From positions 1 to 35,604 of the forward strand of contig NZ_PXWF02000238.1 in the NCBI RefSeq assembly GCF_003011895.2: a stretch of 35,604 bases of DNA. The letters run 5' to 3'. The notes below the pieces were generated by a model. It did not search any database, was not told the origin of the DNA, and saw only the letters and a program-made list of their open reading frames with translations. Below, piece after piece: positions 32,123-35,604 of this stretch. Source of the stretch: Massilia glaciei (GTDB lineage Bacteria; Pseudomonadota; Gammaproteobacteria; Burkholderiales; Burkholderiaceae_D). The first letter of the stretch is position 1; each line of letters begins with the position of its first letter. The translations under genes and the position numbers were made by a program.

Positions 32123-33751
32123 ATGCAAAAGATGCTTTCCTCCATCGTCACCACGGTCCTCGCCACCAGCGTCGCCCTGGCCTTTCCCGCCCAAGCAAAG
32201 GGCCCCGTCCACGCGCCGGCCATCCAGGAAACCCCGTTGCGCGGCCATATGGCCTTCCTCTCGAGCGACTTGCTCGAGGGACGCGGCACCGGCCAGCGCG
32301 GCGGCGACCTGACCGTGGCCTACCTCGAAGCGCAAATGATGGCCCTGGGCCTGAAACCGGCCAACGGCAACAGCTTCCGCCAGGCCGTCAAGATCGCCGG
32401 CGTGCGCGCGCTGCCCAAGGACAGCAACGTCGCCATCGAAGTCGGCGGCAAGGCGCAAGAGCTCGCCTTCGGCAACGACTGGGTGTGGGCCCCGGCCAAC
32501 GGCAAGCCATCCAACGCGGTCAACGGCGAAATGGTGTTTGTCGGCTACGGCATCAGCGCGCCTGAAGCCGGCTGGGACGACTACAAGGGCATCGATGCCA
32601 AAGGCAAGATCCTGGTCATGATGGTCAACGACCCGGCGCCGACGGCTGCCGAGCCGGAGCGTTTCAACGGCAAGGGCCTGACCTATTACGGCCGCTGGAC
32701 CTACAAATTCGAAGAAGCGGCCCGGCGCGGCGCGGCCGGCGTGCTGCTGATCCACACCGACGCCTCGGCCTCGTACGGCTGGAGCGTGATTCAAAACAGC
32801 TGGCAGGCGGAACAATTCGGTTTGGCGGATAGCAAAACCGCGACCGAAATGCAAGGCTGGATGACCGACGGCACCGCGCGCAAGGTGTTCAAAGCCGCCG
32901 GCCACGACCTCGACGCCCTGCGCGCCGCCGCCGAAAACAAGGACTTTAAACCTGTTGCGCTGGGCGCGATGGTGAAGGGCGACATCAAGGCCACGGTGCG
33001 CGCGATCGAGCAGTTCAACGTCGCCGCCGTGGTGCCTGGCACCGACCCCAAACTCAAGGACGAAGTCGTCATTTACACGGCGCACTGGGACCACCTCGGC
33101 ATGCAGGGCACCGGCGGCGACACCATCTACAACGGCGCGGTCGACAATGCGTCGGGCACCGCCGGCCTGATCGTGATGGCGCATGCCGCCATGCACGCGC
33201 CGACCAAGCGCAGCCAAATGTTCCTGTGGGTCGCGGCAGAAGAGCAGGGCTTGCTCGGCAGCGCCGCGTACACGGCCAGCCCGCTGTGGCCGCTTAACAA
33301 GACCGCCGCCAACCTGAATCTCGACAGCCTCAATTTTGTCGGCGGCGCGCGCGACATCGGCACCCAGGGCAGCGAGCGCACCGAACTGGCCAGCATGGCC
33401 GCCGCCACCGCCAAGACGATGGGCCTGCGCATATCGACGCCGAAGCCGGACCTGGCGGGCGTCTACTTCCGCAGCGACCATTTCAGCTTCGCCAAGGCGG
33501 GCGTGCCGGCGTTCTCGATCAAGGGCGGAAGCGACTACATCAAGGATGCCGTAGCCGGTCAGGAGAAACAAAAAGCCTACGGCGTGCGCTACCACCAGGT
33601 GTCGGACGAATACGATCTGAGCTGGGATCTGAGCGGCATGGTGCAGCAGGCGCAATTCACGCTGAACCTGGGCCGCATGATCGGCAATGCGCCGAAGATG
33701 CCGGCATGGAAGGCCGGCGAGGCACTCGGCAAGGCCCGCGCCGGGAAATAA
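32123..33751 (+). CDS. M28-family aminopeptidase with PA domain, exported
   Basis: Exported zinc aminopeptidase of 542 residues. The signal peptide ends FPAQA (residue 25). A protease-associated (PA) insert occupies roughly residues 130-290. The di-zinc site is visible as His321-x-Asp (AHWDHLG), Asp341 (GAVDNASG), Glu373-Glu374 (AAEEQGLLGS), Asp401 (NLDSLNFVG) and His491 (YHQVSDEYD). It probably removes N-terminal residues from peptides in the periplasm or outside the cell. AGGAA precedes the ATG. A clear terminator follows at 33785-33825, so it is a single-gene unit. Confidence 0.93.
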   Translation: MQKMLSSIVTTVLATSVALAFPAQAKGPVHAPAIQETPLRGHMAFLSSDLLEGRGTGQRGGDLTVAYLEAQMMALGLKPANGNSFRQAVKIAGVRALPKDSNVAIEVGGKAQELAFGNDWVWAPANGKPSNAVNGEMVFVGYGISAPEAGWDDYKGIDAKGKILVMMVNDPAPTAAEPERFNGKGLTYYGRWTYKFEEAARRGAAGVLLIHTDASASYGWSVIQNSWQAEQFGLADSKTATEMQGWMTDGTARKVFKAAGHDLDALRAAAENKDFKPVALGAMVKGDIKATVRAIEQFNVAAVVPGTDPKLKDEVVIYTAHWDHLGMQGTGGDTIYNGAVDNASGTAGLIVMAHAAMHAPTKRSQMFLWVAAEEQGLLGSAAYTASPLWPLNKTAANLNLDSLNFVGGARDIGTQGSERTELASMAAATAKTMGLRISTPKPDLAGVYFRSDHFSFAKAGVPAFSIKGGSDYIKDAVAGQEKQKAYGVRYHQVSDEYDLSWDLSGMVQQAQFTLNLGRMIGNAPKMPAWKAGEALGKARAGK

Positions 33752-33784
33752 GCTGATACGGGCGCCTACGCGCGCCCAAGCGGA

Positions 33785-33825
33785 AACCGCTCGCTACCGG
33801 CAATACCGGAGCGGGCGGTTTTTTT
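33785..33825 (+). terminator. Rho-independent terminator after the M28 peptidase gene
   Basis: AACCGC-TCGCT-A-CCGG pairs with CCGG-AGCG-G-GCGGTT around a CAATA loop and is followed by seven T residues. It lies 33 bp after the peptidase stop and directly before the convergent lipoprotein gene, so it may also act weakly in the other direction. Confidence 0.9.
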
Positions 33826-33837
33826 ATGCCGCGAGTT

Positions 33838-34365
33838 TTACTTGACCGTGTGCGAAAACTGCACCGGCGCGAGCGCGGCGGGGGTGACCTTCTCGAGGTT
33901 GCGCACATCGTCAAGGTATTGGCCCTCGTACGCAAGCCGGTAGCTGTGCGTGCCCTGGCGGAAGGCATAGCTGTTGGTGATGTCGATTGTGTTTCCGTGT
34001 TTGGTCTTGGGCTTGACGGCCAAGAAATCGTCGGCCGTGATCGGCCCGCGTTTGACCATCGGCCCGGTATATTCAAGCGGCTTGCCGGTGGCGCTGTCGG
34101 TGATCACGAACAGGCTGGCAAACAACTGGTCGTCTTCGGCGATGGAGACCGGCACGTGGACCACGTTTGGACTTTGGTTGTCGATGGTGTAGTGCACCAG
34201 CACCTTGCCATCGCGCGATTCGACTTGCAGGGATTGGTTCACCATATTGCCTGCCTTTGGCGCCGCGGCGCTGTTTGTGACGGTGGTGTCGCACGCCATG
34301 GCGCCGATGGCCACCGCGAATAGTCCCACCGCATTGATGAAGGAGCCACTTGGCGACTTGAGCAT
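33838..34365 (-). CDS. Lipoprotein resembling the N-terminal domain of M35 metallopeptidases
   Basis: Predicted lipoprotein of 175 residues with a signal peptide and lipobox GAMAC (Cys25 by the chosen start). The mature part resembles the Ig-like N-terminal region of peptidyl-Lys (M35, deuterolysin-type) metalloendopeptidases: LQVESRDGKVLVHYTIDNQS, FVITDSATGKPLEYTGPMVKR and PITADDFLAVKP. No HExxH or aspzincin catalytic domain is present, so it is not a protease by itself; it could be an inhibitor or chaperone-like piece, or a remnant. The resemblance is from memory of the family. The ATG at 34365 has GGAG seven bases upstream; an earlier in-frame start at 34389 is less likely. Confidence 0.75.
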   Translation of the reverse strand: MLKSPSGSFINAVGLFAVAIGAMACDTTVTNSAAAPKAGNMVNQSLQVESRDGKVLVHYTIDNQSPNVVHVPVSIAEDDQLFASLFVITDSATGKPLEYTGPMVKRGPITADDFLAVKPKTKHGNTIDITNSYAFRQGTHSYRLAYEGQYLDDVRNLEKVTPAALAPVQFSHTVK

Positions 34366-34521
34366 CTTATTTCTCCGACATGTTGGCACCCGATTCTGCT
34401 ACGTTTCAGTCAATTCGCCAAGCGCGATTTACTTGGGTCCCTTCATAATTGCTCCACAAACTTTGGGGATTATGGTTGCATGCTGGAAACGCCCAGCCTC
34501 ACGAATTTTTAGGAGCCCGCC

Positions 34522-34776
34522 ATGAAACGCCTCGTCCCCGTTACCCTGTTAGCCTTCATGGGCGCAGCCTTCGCACAGCCCCAGCACCCGGAGCGCGGCG
34601 AACGCTGCGGGCCGCCGCAGGAGGCATTTGCGGCATGCAAAGGAAAGCAACAAGGCGACAAGGTGAAGGCAAAAATGCCGCGCGGCGACGTGAGCGGCAC
34701 ATGCAAGTTGGTGCTGATTCCCGACGATCTGGAAGGCCAGGCCGGTGGTGCGCAGCGGCCGCGCGAACGCCGCTGA
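34522..34776 (+). CDS. Small secreted protein of unknown function
   Basis: An 84-residue product with a good Sec signal peptide (MKRLVPVTLLAFMGAAFAQ, cleavage after AFA) and AGGAG six bases before the ATG. The mature part, about 66 residues, is basic and Arg/Lys-rich, contains three cysteines (ERCGPPQEAFAAC and GTCKL) and ends PRERR. I do not recognise the family. The signal peptide and ribosome site make a real gene likely. It stands alone, divergent from the lipoprotein gene. Confidence 0.7.
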   Translation: MKRLVPVTLLAFMGAAFAQPQHPERGERCGPPQEAFAACKGKQQGDKVKAKMPRGDVSGTCKLVLIPDDLEGQAGGAQRPRERR

Positions 34777-34850
34777 CGCTTTGGCGCGCCCCAGTCGATC
34801 GCCATTGCGTTACCATGAGGCATATTTAACCTGCCCTCGCCAAATCGTAG

Positions 34851-35604
34851 ATGACGAATTTCCCACCTGCCTGCCGCCCGCGCAACAGCCTGTTCGGGCG
34901 CTGCTGGGTGGCACTTATCGTGCTGATGCTCTCCACTGCGAACGGGCACGCGGCAACCCTGCAGGTGCGCATACCGGGTGCGCCGCCGAGTGCGAAAGGT
35001 CACGCGAGCTACTTCCCCAAACTGTTGCGGCTGGCGCTAGAAAAGACCCGCGCCACCGACGGCCCTTTCGAGATCGCGTATTTTAAGCATCCCCTGAGCA
35101 GCTTGCGGCAGAACGCCGAGCTCAAAAAGGGCGGCGCGATCAATGTGATGTGGGACGGCACCAACGGCGAGCGCGAAGCCGAGTTGCTGCCTGTGCGCAT
35201 CTCGCTTTTGCGCGAACTAAACGACTACCGGGTGTTCCTGATCCGCGCCGAGGACCAGGAGAAATTTCGCGCGGTGCGCACGCTCGACGACTTGCGGCAG
35301 ATGCGCGCCGGCGCCGGCGTCAACTGGCCCTCGACCGACGTTCTGCGCGCCAATGGCCTGCCGGTGGCCACCTCGATCACGCTTGAGTTTCTATTCCCGA
35401 TGTTACGCGTCAAGCGGTTCGACTACATGCCGCGCGGTGTCTACGAGGCCTTTTACGAACAGCGCGTGCATGCAAGCGACGGCATCGTGATTGAGAAGTC
35501 CCTATTCTTGCATTACCAAGTGCCTTTCTACTTCTTTGTCAGCCGCGACAATCCAGCGCTGGCCGACCGCATCCGGCGCGGACTTACCATCGCGCTCAAG
35601 TGTT
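34851..35604 (+). CDS. Periplasmic solute-binding-like protein, 3' end outside the window
   Basis: An open frame of 251 codons runs from ATG 34851 to the window edge without a stop. It has a signal peptide (RCWVALIVLMLSTANGHA) and then LQVRIPGAP, a type-2 periplasmic binding fold pattern with FPKLLRLALEKT, INVMWDGTNGEREAELLPV, YRVFLIRAEDQEKF, AGAGVNWPSTDVL and FDYMPRGVYEAF. It resembles transporter substrate-binding-domain proteins that occur without an adjacent ABC permease in Oxalobacteraceae; some such proteins are extracellular sensor parts. The start is uncertain because the upstream ribosome site is weak (GTAG). Function is unknown. Confidence 0.75.
   Translation, partial: MTNFPPACRPRNSLFGRCWVALIVLMLSTANGHAATLQVRIPGAPPSAKGHASYFPKLLRLALEKTRATDGPFEIAYFKHPLSSLRQNAELKKGGAINVMWDGTNGEREAELLPVRISLLRELNDYRVFLIRAEDQEKFRAVRTLDDLRQMRAGAGVNWPSTDVLRANGLPVATSITLEFLFPMLRVKRFDYMPRGVYEAFYEQRVHASDGIVIEKSLFLHYQVPFYFFVSRDNPALADRIRRGLTIALKC

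Overview
The window is GC-rich (roughly two thirds G+C by eye) and looks like the chromosome of an Oxalobacteraceae-type betaproteobacterium (Massilia/Duganella/Telluria group). This placement is an inference. It rests on the codon use, the style of the TonB-dependent receptor, the GPH transporter and substrate-binding proteins, and the dispersed repeats of the form GGGGTC-GACCCC and 'CGTCATCC-CGCG-GGGACCCA'. No RNA genes, CRISPR arrays or insertion sequences were seen.

Positions 143-25794 form a large arabinan/L-arabinose utilisation locus. On the minus strand, reading right to left from a central divergent control region (16160-16708), are: a TonB-dependent outer-membrane receptor; a GPH-family sugar symporter; a cytoplasmic GH43 arabinosidase; aldose 1-epimerase; a second unit for oxidative pentose breakdown (IlvD/Edd L-arabonate dehydratase, a GguC/AraD1-type FAH protein, 2-oxoglutarate semialdehyde dehydrogenase and a XylB-like SDR sugar dehydrogenase); and a third unit of exported arabinan-degrading enzymes (GH51, GH43, GH43). 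On the plus strand, reading left to right from the same centre, are araB, araD, araA, a HAD phosphatase, transaldolase and transketolase, then a separately placed exported GH43. The locus therefore encodes extracellular depolymerisation, outer- and inner-membrane uptake, intracellular debranching, and two parallel fates for L-arabinose: the isomerase/kinase/epimerase route into the pentose phosphate pathway, and the oxidative route to 2-oxoglutarate.

The most interesting regulatory signal is an imperfect palindrome, GATAYC-N6-RGTATC. It occurs three times (9705-9722, 16274-16291, 16574-16591). Each copy ends 19-20 bp upstream of a candidate -35 element, in front of the dehydratase unit, the receptor unit and araB respectively. 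This suggests one activator, not encoded in the window, that switches on uptake and both catabolic routes.

From 25903 rightwards the content changes. There is an M14 metallocarboxypeptidase; a tightly overlapping response regulator / periplasmic binding protein / NarX-type histidine kinase set; a divergent TonB-like protein; an M28 aminopeptidase with a clear terminator; a lipoprotein resembling the N-terminal domain of M35 peptidases; a tiny secreted protein; and a periplasmic solute-binding protein cut by the window edge. Dispersed REP-like inverted-repeat elements sit immediately after the 3' ends of four transcription units (33-84, 9751-9908, 24316-24397, 31799-31892).
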